Source: AA29 sp041481445
GTDB lineage: Bacteria > Acidobacteriota > Vicinamibacteria > Fen-336
Assembly (NCBI GenBank): GCA_041481445.1
Contig: JBGPBV010000006.1
Location: 1-64,000 of the forward strand
Reading direction: 5' to 3'
Length of the DNA: 64,000 nucleotides
Numbering within the stretch: the stretch's first letter is position 1; each line of letters opens with the position of its first letter. The translations under genes and the position numbers were made by a program. The notes beneath the pieces are model-generated. The model did no database searches. It worked only from the letters and a program-made list of their open reading frames with translations, and had not been told where the DNA came from. Shown here piece after piece: positions 30,572 to 38,854 of this stretch.

Positions 30572-33040
30572 TCACTCCTGCCGCAGGGCGACCACGGGGT
30601 CGACGCGCGCGGCACGCCAGGCCGGGACGCTGCAGGCAATGAGGGCGACGAGCCCGAGCAGGACGGGGGCGGCCAGGAACGTGATCGGATCGTAGGCGGC
30701 GACTCCGAACAGCATGCCGCGCAGGAAGCGCACCACGGCCAGGGAGAGCACGAGGCCGAGGACGGCGCCGAGGGCGGCCAGACGGAGGCCGTCCCCCGCC
30801 ACCGCCATCAGGACGTCGCGGGCCCGCGCGCCCAGCGCCATCCGGACCCCGATCTCGCGCGTCTGCTCCCCGACGAAGTGGGCCAGGATGCCGTAGACGC
30901 CGACGGCGGCCAGGAGCAGGCCGAGGACGGCGAACGCCCCCACCAGCGAGAGCTGGAACCGCTGGGGCGCCACCGCGCGGCCCACGTCCTGCTCGAGCAG
31001 CCGCAGGTCGGACACGGCCAGGGAGGGATCCAGCCTCGCCAGCTCCCGGCGTACGGCCGTCTCGAGCGGACGGGGCGGGCCGGCGGTGCGCACGACCACG
31101 TTCATCGAGCGCAGGAAGCGCTCGACGTTGCGCGCCCGTTCCTGGCGCAGCGGGGTGTACGTGTGCGGGCCCGCCTCCTCGCCCGGAGGGCCGTCCTTGA
31201 CGTCGCCCACGACGCCGACGACGGTGAGCCAGGGATATTCGGGCGAGCCCCAGCGAAACCGCTTGCCGATCACGTCCTGCCCCGGCCAGAAGCGCCGGGC
31301 CAGTTTCTCGCTGACGATGGCCACCGGCGGCGCCGACTCCGTGTCCCGCTCGTCGAGCAGCCGGCCCGCCCGGAGGGGGATGCCGGCGGCGCGGAAGTAG
31401 TCCCCGGCCACCCAGCTCTGGGTCGTGATCGGCGGGTCCTCCTTGCTCTCGCCGGCGGTCTCGATCACGACCGCTCGCTTCTCCGTCGCCGCCAGCGGGA
31501 GGTCGTTGGCGAGGCCCACGGCCTCCACACCGGGCAGACGGCCCAGGCCCTCCCGGACGAGGTCGTGGAACGCCACCATGTCCGCGCGCGTGGGGTAGGC
31601 GCGCGCGGGCACGTAGACCGAGAGCGCCACCGCCCCGCGCGGCTGGAACCCCGGGTCCGTCGCGATCAGCAGCACGAAGCTGCGCAGCAGCAGCGAGGCC
31701 GAGGTGAGCAGCACGAGCGCCCCCGCGAACTGGGCCACCGCGAAGCCGCGGAGGAGGGCCTTCAGGCGCTTGGAGGTGCCGGCGCGCGCGTCCTGTCGCA
31801 GGGCGGCGTCGAGGGCGACCTGGGCCGCGGCCAGGCCGGGCGCGATCCCGAAGAGGAACGTGCTCCCCAGCGACACCGCGAGGGTGACGGCGAGCACGCG
31901 CGCGTCGATGGCCGCGCGCTCGGTCAGCGGCAGCTCGACCGGCGCCAGCACGAGCGCGGCCCGGCGCAAGCCCTCGGCGAGGGCGACTCCGAGCACCCCC
32001 CCGATCAGCCCGAGGGCAAGGCTCTCGGCCGCGCTCTGGCGAACCAGCCGCCAGCGGTCGGCGCCCAGGGCCGCGCGCACCGCCAGCTCACGCTGGCGGG
32101 TCGCGGCGCGGGCGAGCTGGAGGTTGGCCACGTTCGCGCAGGCCACCAGGAGGACGAGGGCCACCGCCGCCAGCAGTACCAGGAGCGGAGTGCGCGTCCG
32201 GCCCACGACCTCTTCGCGCAGCGGAGTGACCGGAATGGCCAGGTGGCCGCCGCGCATGAATGCGAGCATCGCCGCGGTATAGGAGGCTTCGATACGAGGG
32301 GCGAGGGCGGCCGCCTCCACCGCCGCCTGCGCCGCCGTCACGCCCGGCCGCAGCCGGCCCACCACCGAGTAGTTGTACTGGGCGCCGCGCTGCGTCTTCT
32401 GCGTGGGTGTGAAGCCCACCGGGACCCAGAGCTCGGCGGCATCGGCGTTGAAGCGCGGGCCGGGCAGCGGGAAGCGGAACCCCGAGGGCATCACTCCGAC
32501 GACCGTGTACGCCTCGCGGTCGAGCAGCAGGGTCGACCCGACCGCCGAGGCCGCTCCTCCGAAGCGGCTCTGCCAGAGTCCGTACCCGACGACGACGACG
32601 CGCGAGCCCGGTTGGTCCTCCTCCGCCGTGAACGTCCGGCCCTGCACGGGGCTGACCCCGAGCACCTGGAAGAGGTTCCACGTCACCACCGCCGCCTTGA
32701 CCCGCTCCGCCGACGCGCCGGCGGCGACGTCGTAGGCCCAGCTCCGATAGGCGGCCACACCCTGGAAGGAACGCTGGCGGACGGCGAAGTCCTCGTAGTC
32801 GGCGGGCGATACGGGAAAGCCGACGAACCCCAGCGTCGGCAACGACTCCTGCACGGCGAGCAGACGCTCGGCGTCCGGAAGCGGCAAGGGCTTGACGAGG
32901 ACGGCGTTGACGAGGCTGAAGACGGCGGTGGTGGCGCCGATGGCAACGGCGAGGGTCAGGACGGCGACGGTGGTGAAGCCGGGCGCGCGGCGCATCAAGC
33001 GCACGCCATGCCGGGCGTTTCGCCAGAGTTCCTCGAGCAC
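30572..33040 (-). CDS. ADOP-type FtsX/MacB permease
   Basis: An 822-residue ABC-transporter-like permease: helix 1 near residue 25 (TTVAVLTLAVAIGATTAVFS), a periplasmic MacB-type domain, three helices (280-410), a second helix and large soluble domain, and a last three-helix FtsX bundle with FVGEQTREIGVRMALGARAR. Two FtsX modules in one chain with no ATPase gene alongside is the acidobacterial duplicated orphan permease pattern. Family role is in export or mechanotransmission; the substrate is unknown. The start is GTG at 33040 (GGAGGA 9 nt upstream). Confidence 0.86.
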   Translation of the reverse strand: MLEELWRNARHGVRLMRRAPGFTTVAVLTLAVAIGATTAVFSLVNAVLVKPLPLPDAERLLAVQESLPTLGFVGFPVSPADYEDFAVRQRSFQGVAAYRSWAYDVAAGASAERVKAAVVTWNLFQVLGVSPVQGRTFTAEEDQPGSRVVVVGYGLWQSRFGGAASAVGSTLLLDREAYTVVGVMPSGFRFPLPGPRFNADAAELWVPVGFTPTQKTQRGAQYNYSVVGRLRPGVTAAQAAVEAAALAPRIEASYTAAMLAFMRGGHLAIPVTPLREEVVGRTRTPLLVLLAAVALVLLVACANVANLQLARAATRQRELAVRAALGADRWRLVRQSAAESLALGLIGGVLGVALAEGLRRAALVLAPVELPLTERAAIDARVLAVTLAVSLGSTFLFGIAPGLAAAQVALDAALRQDARAGTSKRLKALLRGFAVAQFAGALVLLTSASLLLRSFVLLIATDPGFQPRGAVALSVYVPARAYPTRADMVAFHDLVREGLGRLPGVEAVGLANDLPLAATEKRAVVIETAGESKEDPPITTQSWVAGDYFRAAGIPLRAGRLLDERDTESAPPVAIVSEKLARRFWPGQDVIGKRFRWGSPEYPWLTVVGVVGDVKDGPPGEEAGPHTYTPLRQERARNVERFLRSMNVVVRTAGPPRPLETAVRRELARLDPSLAVSDLRLLEQDVGRAVAPQRFQLSLVGAFAVLGLLLAAVGVYGILAHFVGEQTREIGVRMALGARARDVLMAVAGDGLRLAALGAVLGLVLSLAVVRFLRGMLFGVAAYDPITFLAAPVLLGLVALIACSVPAWRAARVDPVVALRQE

Positions 33041-33170
33041 CGCCTGCCGTCCTCCCCGTTTCCTCGACGGCCCGCCCTTCGAGCTTGGGCCGGGACCGGC
33101 CGCCGGGCTACTGCTATCACAGGTCGCCGCGGGTCAGAAGCGGAAAACGGAGGAATCGGGACGAATACCG

Positions 33171-33941
33171 TTACGGGCGCGGCGAAGGGCGATCCCGCAA
33201 CAGCTCGATCGTGTGCGTGAGGGCGGCGGCACCGCCCACCGGCCCATGGCCGGGCACGACGACCTCCGCGCGCGGATAGCGGTCGCGGACGGCCTCGACG
33301 GCCCGCGGCCAGGAGACGAGGTCGGCATCGGCGACGTTGCCGAGGTCGGTGGCCACCTCCGACTTCACGAGACAGCCGCCGAAGAGCACCTTCTCGGCGG
33401 GCAGCCACACCACGATGTTGTCGGGGGCATGGCCGGGACCGGGGAAGAAGGCCTCGAAGCCCAGCGGGTCGACGCCCACCGGCGCCGCCGTGGTGAGCAG
33501 CACGCGCGGGAGTCGTCCGCCGGCGGCGCGCAGCCTGTCGATGGTGACGTCGAGCGCGGCGGCCGGGATGCCGCGCCGGGCCAGCGCGGGCAGGCCACCC
33601 GTGCGGTCGCCGTGCGAGTGGGTGACGACCGCCTCTACGAAGAACGCGCCCAGCGCGCGCTCCGCCCAGGCGACCAGCCGCTCGGTCTGGCCCTCCGTCC
33701 ATCCCGTGTCCACGAGGAGGAGGCCCTTGCGCGTGCGGACGACGAGTCCGTTGGCGGCCGTGCCCTGTCCGTCCTTGGACACGTGCAGCCACACCGTGGG
33801 ACGGAGCCGCGTGACCTCGAGGTCGGGGCCGAGGCGGACGGCGTCCGCCCGCTCCGCGGCCGGCGCGCCGGGAGCTCCGGCGGCGGCCAGCGTGATGGCG
33901 ACGACGAGGACGGCGGCACGGCGCAGACGCCGCCGCGTCAT
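33171..33941 (-). CDS. Subclass B1 metallo-beta-lactamase-like hydrolase
   Basis: The 256-residue protein has a signal peptide (MTRRRLRRAAVLVVAITLAA) and every B1 zinc ligand: H108-x-H110-x-D112 (THSHGDR), H171 (GPGHAPDN), C190 and H232 (VPGHGPVGG). It also has K193 in GGCLVKS and N202 in LGNVADAD, the residues that bind the beta-lactam carboxylate in BcII-type enzymes. The GGCLVKS-LGNVADAD-VPGHG series is diagnostic of B1 rather than of general MBL-fold hydrolases. The ATG overlaps the end of a DUF488 remnant (ATGA). Activity on antibiotics is inferred, not shown. Confidence 0.88.
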   Translation of the reverse strand: MTRRRLRRAAVLVVAITLAAAGAPGAPAAERADAVRLGPDLEVTRLRPTVWLHVSKDGQGTAANGLVVRTRKGLLLVDTGWTEGQTERLVAWAERALGAFFVEAVVTHSHGDRTGGLPALARRGIPAAALDVTIDRLRAAGGRLPRVLLTTAAPVGVDPLGFEAFFPGPGHAPDNIVVWLPAEKVLFGGCLVKSEVATDLGNVADADLVSWPRAVEAVRDRYPRAEVVVPGHGPVGGAAALTHTIELLRDRPSPRP

Positions 33942-34043
33942 CGGAAGAGCCTCGCCTGGTCGCGCACCGGATAGGTCAGGCCGCCGGCCGTCGCGCAGGC
34001 TCCGCGTGGAATGTCCGACGGTGAGCACGGTGCGCGCGGTCAC
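33938..34043 (-). pseudogene. DUF488 gene reduced to its two ends by an internal deletion
   Basis: The GTG at 34043 (overlapping the preceding TGA as GTGA) begins VTARTVLTVGHSTRSL, the DUF488 N-terminus. In another frame, the bases to the TGA at 33938-33940 encode GGLTYPVRDQARLFR, a DUF488-like C-terminus whose stop overlaps the metallo-lactamase ATG (ATGA). The middle of about 120 codons is missing and the total of 106 nt is out of frame. Both coupling overlaps survive. It could also be an assembly collapse. Confidence 0.6.
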
Positions 34044-35593
34044 GGCGCTCCCGCGCGCCGAAAGCGCGCCTCGAGGAGGCGCGCGCTGCGCCCGCCTTCC
34101 GGCGACGTCAGGGTGACGAGGTTGTCTCCGCGGAACAGGGAGCGCGCGGGGATGCGGAAGGCCGGCTCGGCCTCCGTGGCGTCGGCGAGCCAGGAGCCCA
34201 GGGGCCCGCCGTTGACGCTGACCGCGAGCGTCTGCGGCGAAGGCGACATCACGCGCAGGCGCATCTCGAGGTCGGCCGGCGCGAGCACGGGCAGGAGCAG
34301 CGTGGCCGAGGAGGCGTGCATCCGGACTTCCTGCGTCCCGTAGTGCGCGGCCTCGCCCCACCCGTCGCGCAGGAACCACCGCATGCGTCCGAGCTGCGCG
34401 GGATCGGAGTCGCCCCAGGCGAAGCGCCGGGAGGCGGGATCGAACACGACCTCCTCTCCGGCGTCGAGGCGCGCCGCCGTCCGCCAGGTCTCGCGGCAGA
34501 CGGCCAGCACCAGGGGCCCGTCCCGCGTGGACTGCAGGTCGACGCGCCGGTAGCGGTCCAGGAGCGCGAAGGGCAGCGCCGTCACCACCAGCGCGGCCAG
34601 GGCGGGCACGGACTGCGGCCAGCCGCCCGCCGCCCTTGGCGCGGGCGGGCCCAGGCTCGGCACCAGGCGGTCGAGGAGGGCGAGCGCGAGCGGCACCAGC
34701 AGCGGCACCGCGTAGACGAGGATCCGCTCGAAGTTGGCCCCGAAGAGAGGAACGGGCTCGCGGCTGGGCACGTTCAGCCAGGCCAGGAAGGCCACCGCCA
34801 CGAGCAGACCGAGCGAGAGGCCGTATCGCCGGAGGTAGGCGCGCCCCTGCGGACACGCGGCGCCGAGGAGGGCCAGCGGCACCAGCCCTCCCACCAGCGC
34901 GGCGAGCGCCGTCGGGGCCCAGGCCTCACGGAGCGTATCGAGGGCGGCGCGAACGAGGTCGGCGTTCCAGGGCGCCCTGATGACGGGGATGTCGGGTGTC
35001 CACCACCCGCGCACCGCCGGCGGCAGCAGCGCGGCCGGGAGCGCCGCCGCCAGTCCCGAGGCGATCGCGACCGGCCGGCCCTTCGGCCAGCGCGCGATCA
35101 CGAGGGCGGGCACGAGGGCGAGCACGATGATCCCGTCCTTGGCCAGGGTCGTCACCACGGACAGGAGGGCCAGGGTGCCCCATCCCGCCTCCCTTTCGAT
35201 GGCGAGGAGCAGGGCGACCACCAGGAGGACGCCGACGGGCTCGCCGAAGAACGGGGTCTCCACCGCCCGCGCCGCGGGCGGGACGAGGCCGAACAGGGCC
35301 ACGCCCAGGAGCGCCGCCCAGGAGGCATGGCCGCGGCGTCGCAGGAACAGGAAGAGCAGCCCGCCCGCCGCCGTCATCGACGCGAAGGACACGATGCGGA
35401 AGCCGCGGACGACGTTCCGGTAGCCCATCGCGTGCACCAGGGCGGGGACGGCGACGCGGTAGCCCCAGGGGGCGACCGTGAACACGGCCGGCCGCTCGGC
35501 CATGGCCACGTAGACGTAGGCGTCGAATCCGGGGAGCACGAAGCGGCCGTACTCCACGTGGGGGTCGCGCTGGCGCTCCTGCTGCCAGGCCAC
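34040..35593 (-). CDS. Multispanning membrane protein, glycosyltransferase-like
   Basis: A 517-residue protein with about ten helices, including SFASMTAAGGLLFLFLRRR and LLVVALLLAIE, and a soluble C-terminal beta domain of about 150 residues (from about 355). The FDAYVYVAMA loop near the N-terminus resembles the first loop of C-type membrane glycosyltransferases, but no signature proves it. The annotated GTG (35593) leaves off an in-frame upstream helix (LLFAFALALTAATVA), so the true start is likely a CTG near 35629 or 35680. It is the first gene of a coupled unit with the DUF488 remnant and the metallo-lactamase. Confidence 0.68.
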   Translation of the reverse strand: MAWQQERQRDPHVEYGRFVLPGFDAYVYVAMAERPAVFTVAPWGYRVAVPALVHAMGYRNVVRGFRIVSFASMTAAGGLLFLFLRRRGHASWAALLGVALFGLVPPAARAVETPFFGEPVGVLLVVALLLAIEREAGWGTLALLSVVTTLAKDGIIVLALVPALVIARWPKGRPVAIASGLAAALPAALLPPAVRGWWTPDIPVIRAPWNADLVRAALDTLREAWAPTALAALVGGLVPLALLGAACPQGRAYLRRYGLSLGLLVAVAFLAWLNVPSREPVPLFGANFERILVYAVPLLVPLALALLDRLVPSLGPPAPRAAGGWPQSVPALAALVVTALPFALLDRYRRVDLQSTRDGPLVLAVCRETWRTAARLDAGEEVVFDPASRRFAWGDSDPAQLGRMRWFLRDGWGEAAHYGTQEVRMHASSATLLLPVLAPADLEMRLRVMSPSPQTLAVSVNGGPLGSWLADATEAEPAFRIPARSLFRGDNLVTLTSPEGGRSARLLEARFRRAGAP

Positions 35594-35669
35594 GGTGGCG
35601 GCGGTCAGGGCGAGGGCGAAGGCGAACAGGAGCCGCGATCGCCGGCGCGGGCCGGCGGGCGCCGCCGCT

Positions 35670-35936
35670 TCAGGCGGCAGGGGCGACGGGCTGGTAGCGC
35701 TGGAGCTGGAGCTGCTTCGCGCGCTGCTCCAGGCGCTCCAGCGCGGACGAGCGGTCCGTAGAGAAGCCGAGGGTCTTCACGACCTTCCCCACGCCGCGCC
35801 ACTCCTCGGTGACGAGGAACCCGCCCTCGTCGGGCATGCCGTCGACCGGGCTCAGGCCCGCCGGCCGCTCGTACACGACCAGGCGCACCTGGCTGGCCTG
35901 CTGCGGATGCTCGAACACGCGATCGGCGATGACCAT
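35670..35936 (-). CDS. Small 88-aa protein of unknown function
   Basis: A soluble 88-residue protein with no recognised domain. It has a beta-rich N-terminal half (VRLVVYERPAGLSP; GGFLVTEEWRGVG) and a C-terminal amphipathic helix (SSALERLEQRAKQLQL). Its start is preceded by TAGAAT 7 nt upstream, whose TAG is the VWA gene's stop, and there is no Shine-Dalgarno. Codon usage matches the surroundings, so it is probably a real gene. Confidence 0.6.
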   Translation of the reverse strand: MVIADRVFEHPQQASQVRLVVYERPAGLSPVDGMPDEGGFLVTEEWRGVGKVVKTLGFSTDRSSALERLEQRAKQLQLQRYQPVAPAA

Positions 35937-35943
35937 TGGCCGG

Positions 35944-35949
35944 ATTCTA
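35944..35949 (-). promoter_or_regulatory. Possible -10 box (TAGAAT) of the 88-aa gene, overlapping the VWA stop
   Basis: TAGAAT is 7 nt before the ATG; TAG is also the stop codon of the VWA gene. Confidence 0.4.
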
Positions 35950-37170
35950 GTGGACGGTGCGGACTTTCCTGTTGAGGTAGTCCATCAACACGAACTGCCC
36001 CAGCGTGTACGGGGTCGTGAAGTAGGCCTTGCCCCGCGACATCTCGCACACCTTCTTCACGAACGCGACGAGCTCGTAGTCGCGGGCGAGCATGAAGGTG
36101 TTGACGAGGATGCCCTGCCGGCGGCAGTTCGCGACTTCCTTGAGGGTCAGCGCCACCACCCGCGGATCGAGGCCGAACGGGTTGCGGTAGATGCGCCCGT
36201 CCGGCTCCGTGAGGGCGGAGGGCTTGCCGTCCGTGATCATCACGATCTGCTTCATGTCCTTGCGCTGGCGGGCCAGGATGCGCTGGGCCGTCTTCAGCCC
36301 CTCGCGCGTGTTCGTGTAGTAGGGGCCGACGCGCACCTTGGCCAGCTGGCTCAGCGGGACCTCTTCCGCGGAGTCGTGGAAGACGACCAGGTTCAGGCTG
36401 TCCCCCGGGTACTGCGAGCGGATGAGATGGCTCAGGGCCAGGGCCACCTTCTTGGCCGGGGTGAAGCGGTCCTCGCCGTACAGGATCATGCTGTGCGAGC
36501 AGTCGAGCATCACGACCGTCGCGCAGGAGCTCTGGTATTCGGTCTGGTGGACGAGCAGGTCCTTGTAGTCCACTTCGAGCGGCACCTTCAGCCCCTCCCG
36601 CGCCACCGCGGAGAGCAGGGTGCCGCTCACGTCGAGGTTGAGGGTGTCGCCGAACTCGTATTCCTTCGAGGGGCCGGAGGACTCGATGCCGGTGGCGAGG
36701 TCGCGGGTGTCGTGCCGGCCGAAGGAGGACTTGCCGAGCGAGCCGAGCAGGTCGCGCAGCGTCTTGTAGCCGAGGAAGTCGACGCCCTTCTCCGTCAGCT
36801 CGAACTTGATGGGCGGTCCGGCCGGCCCGAAGCCTCCGCGGCCCTGGGTGGGATCGTTGAAGGGCTGGCTCTCGGACGTCTTGAGGTAGCCCTCGCGCAC
36901 CATCCGCTCGACCACCTTGTGCAGGAACTGCTCGAGGGCGTCTCCGTCGTCGAGCAGCTTCTGCAGGTCCTCGTCCGAGAGCATCCCGCGGCGCATGAGC
37001 GCCTCCAGGATCGCGTCGTGCAGGGCCTGGAGCTGGTCCTCGTCGAAGTCGCCCTCCTCCATCCCGAAGCCGCTCTGGAGGAGGAAGTCGGAGAGGTCGC
37101 CCACGAGCTCCCCGAGGTCGAGGTCCTCCCAGAGCTCGCCGACGTAGCGGTGGTACCGGACGAGCGGCAC
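35947..37170 (-). CDS. von Willebrand factor A-domain protein paired with MoxR ATPase
   Basis: The 407-residue cytoplasmic protein has an N-terminal helical region and a C-terminal VWA domain (from about 210) with an intact MIDAS: DCSHS (in VVMLDCSHSMILYG), a threonine near NTREGLKTA and MITDGKPSA. MoxR/VWA pairs act as metal-insertion or protein-remodelling chaperones, with the VWA protein choosing the target. The GTG start at 37170 directly follows the MoxR TAG. The target is not visible. Confidence 0.85.
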   Translation of the reverse strand: MPLVRYHRYVGELWEDLDLGELVGDLSDFLLQSGFGMEEGDFDEDQLQALHDAILEALMRRGMLSDEDLQKLLDDGDALEQFLHKVVERMVREGYLKTSESQPFNDPTQGRGGFGPAGPPIKFELTEKGVDFLGYKTLRDLLGSLGKSSFGRHDTRDLATGIESSGPSKEYEFGDTLNLDVSGTLLSAVAREGLKVPLEVDYKDLLVHQTEYQSSCATVVMLDCSHSMILYGEDRFTPAKKVALALSHLIRSQYPGDSLNLVVFHDSAEEVPLSQLAKVRVGPYYTNTREGLKTAQRILARQRKDMKQIVMITDGKPSALTEPDGRIYRNPFGLDPRVVALTLKEVANCRRQGILVNTFMLARDYELVAFVKKVCEMSRGKAYFTTPYTLGQFVLMDYLNRKVRTVH

Positions 37171-38637
37171 CTAGTTCACCTGCTTCTTCATCCGGCGCAG
37201 GCGCTCCAGGCGCTCGAGGTCGATCTCGGCCTCGGCGTGGCGCTCGGGGGCCACGAAGCCCCGGTCGTCGCTGCGGCCGATCTTCTTCTGGCCGTACAGC
37301 CCCTCCAGGACGAACTCGGCGGCGGAGGCGGTGACGGGCGCGGGCTCGCCGGCCCCGAGGCCGAGATGGGAGAGGGCGTCGAAGAGGCCGGGCACCTTGC
37401 GGAGCTGCGCCACCATGTCCTCGGAGGAGGCGTCGTCGCGGAGCTTGAGGCTGCCCCCGCCTTCGAAGTAGGCCACCACCGGACGCAGGTCGGCCGAGCC
37501 CAGGTAGACCGAGAAGGCCTCTCCCACCGAGGCCCGGATGAGCTCGCGGGCCACGTTGTCCGCGCCCATCAGCTCGCCCTCGTACTCGAGCTCGAACTTG
37601 CCGGTCAGGGAGGGCAGGGCGGCGTAGATGTCGCTCACCCGCGGCACCACCACCGGCTCCTTGCGCAGGACGGCCCGGCGCTCGGCGTTGGAGACGGCGT
37701 TCTCCAGGGCGGTGATGGGGAGCCGCTGGCTGACCCCGCTGCGCCGGTCGATCTTCTTGTCGCGGCGGGCGGCGAAGGCCACCCCCTCCGCCACCTCCCG
37801 GATGTAGCGGGGCACGCGCAGCTCGCGCCCGCGCTCCGTCCAGGCCTCCTGCTGGGTGATGGCCACGCCCTGCTCGACGGTGGCCGGGTAGTGGGTGCGG
37901 ATCTCGCTGCCGATGCGGTCCTTGAGGGGCGTGATGATCTTGCCGCGCGCGGTGTAGTCCTCCGGGTTGGCCGTGAACACCATGGCCACGTCGAGGGGCA
38001 GGCGGATCGGATACCCCTTGATCTGGACGTCGCCCTCCTGGAGGACGTTGAAGAGGCCGACCTGGATGCGGCCGGCCAGGTCGGGCAGCTCGTTGAGGGC
38101 GAAGATGCCGCGATGGGCGCGCGGCAGCAGGCCGTAGTGCATGGTCAGCTCGCTGGCCAGGTCGTGCCCGCCGCGGGCGGCGCGGATGGGGTCCACGTCC
38201 CCGATGATGTCGGCGATCGTCACGTCCGGGGTGGCCAGCTTCTCGACGTAGCGCTCCTCGGGCGTCAGCCAGGCGATCGGTGTGCCGTCGCCGCGCTCCG
38301 CGATCAGGGTGCGGCAGCGCCGGCACAGGGGGCGGAAGGGATCGTCGTGGATCTCGCAGCCGGCCACCATGGGGAGGGCGGGATCGAGCAGGTTCGTGAG
38401 GCTGCGCAGGAGCCGGCTCTTGGCCTGCCCGCGCAGGCCGAGCAGGATCATGTTGTGCCGGGAGAGGACGGCGTTGGCGACCTGGGGGACGACGGACTCG
38501 TCGTAGCCGAGGATGCCCGGGAAGAGCGTCTCGCCGTTCTGGAGCTTCCGGAGGAGGTTCCGTCGCATCTCCTCCTTCACGGGGACCGTCCGCGCTCCCG
38601 AGTTCTCGAGCTCTCCGAGCGTCTGCGCCTGGGTCAT
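37171..38637 (-). CDS. MoxR/ChlI-like AAA+ ATPase
   Basis: A 488-residue AAA+ protein of the magnesium-chelatase type. The Walker A is LLGLRGQAKSR (residues 65-75; alanine where glycine is usual), and the Walker B region is GIFALNELPDLAGR with NE in place of DE, both variants also seen in this subfamily. A cysteine group (CEIHDDPFRPLCRRCR, 94-109) may bind zinc. Shine-Dalgarno GGAGGAAGGGAG and TAATAT (about 38678) lie upstream. It is the upstream partner of the VWA gene. Confidence 0.85.
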   Translation of the reverse strand: MTQAQTLGELENSGARTVPVKEEMRRNLLRKLQNGETLFPGILGYDESVVPQVANAVLSRHNMILLGLRGQAKSRLLRSLTNLLDPALPMVAGCEIHDDPFRPLCRRCRTLIAERGDGTPIAWLTPEERYVEKLATPDVTIADIIGDVDPIRAARGGHDLASELTMHYGLLPRAHRGIFALNELPDLAGRIQVGLFNVLQEGDVQIKGYPIRLPLDVAMVFTANPEDYTARGKIITPLKDRIGSEIRTHYPATVEQGVAITQQEAWTERGRELRVPRYIREVAEGVAFAARRDKKIDRRSGVSQRLPITALENAVSNAERRAVLRKEPVVVPRVSDIYAALPSLTGKFELEYEGELMGADNVARELIRASVGEAFSVYLGSADLRPVVAYFEGGGSLKLRDDASSEDMVAQLRKVPGLFDALSHLGLGAGEPAPVTASAAEFVLEGLYGQKKIGRSDDRGFVAPERHAEAEIDLERLERLRRMKKQVN

Positions 38638-38722
38638 TCCCGGTCTCCCTTCCTCCGCCTCCGGCCCGCATCCATATTACGCGCCTTCGGCCGGGCCGCG
38701 TGGCCGCGGCCGGGACCGCCGG

Positions 38723-38854
38723 TCACTCGCCGGCTTCCCCGCGGCCGCGCCGCGGCGAGTCCGCGGACAGCGGCTCGCCGAACACGTAACGGGAGAACCA
38801 GTCGAGGTTGTGCCGGAGGACGGCCCGGTTCGACCTGGGCTTGTTGATGTGGCT
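38723..38854 (-). pseudogene. C-terminal remnant of an S9-type (prolyl oligopeptidase-like) peptidase
   Basis: In the 215-bp gap after the GAF gene, minus-strand codons from 38854 to the TGA at 38723 read SHINKPRSNRAVLRHNLDWF and then SRYVFGEPL, which resembles the tail of S9/acyl-peptide hydrolases (a conserved helix ending in LDWFxRY). No start codon or catalytic core is present. It begins exactly at the stop of the GAF gene, as if a deletion joined them. Confidence 0.5.

Noticed and set aside
37171..38637. MoxR-like ATPase as a pseudo-ATPase because of GQAKS and NE in the Walker motifs
   Set aside because: To my knowledge these variants occur across this magnesium-chelatase-like subfamily, so they are not evidence of loss here.
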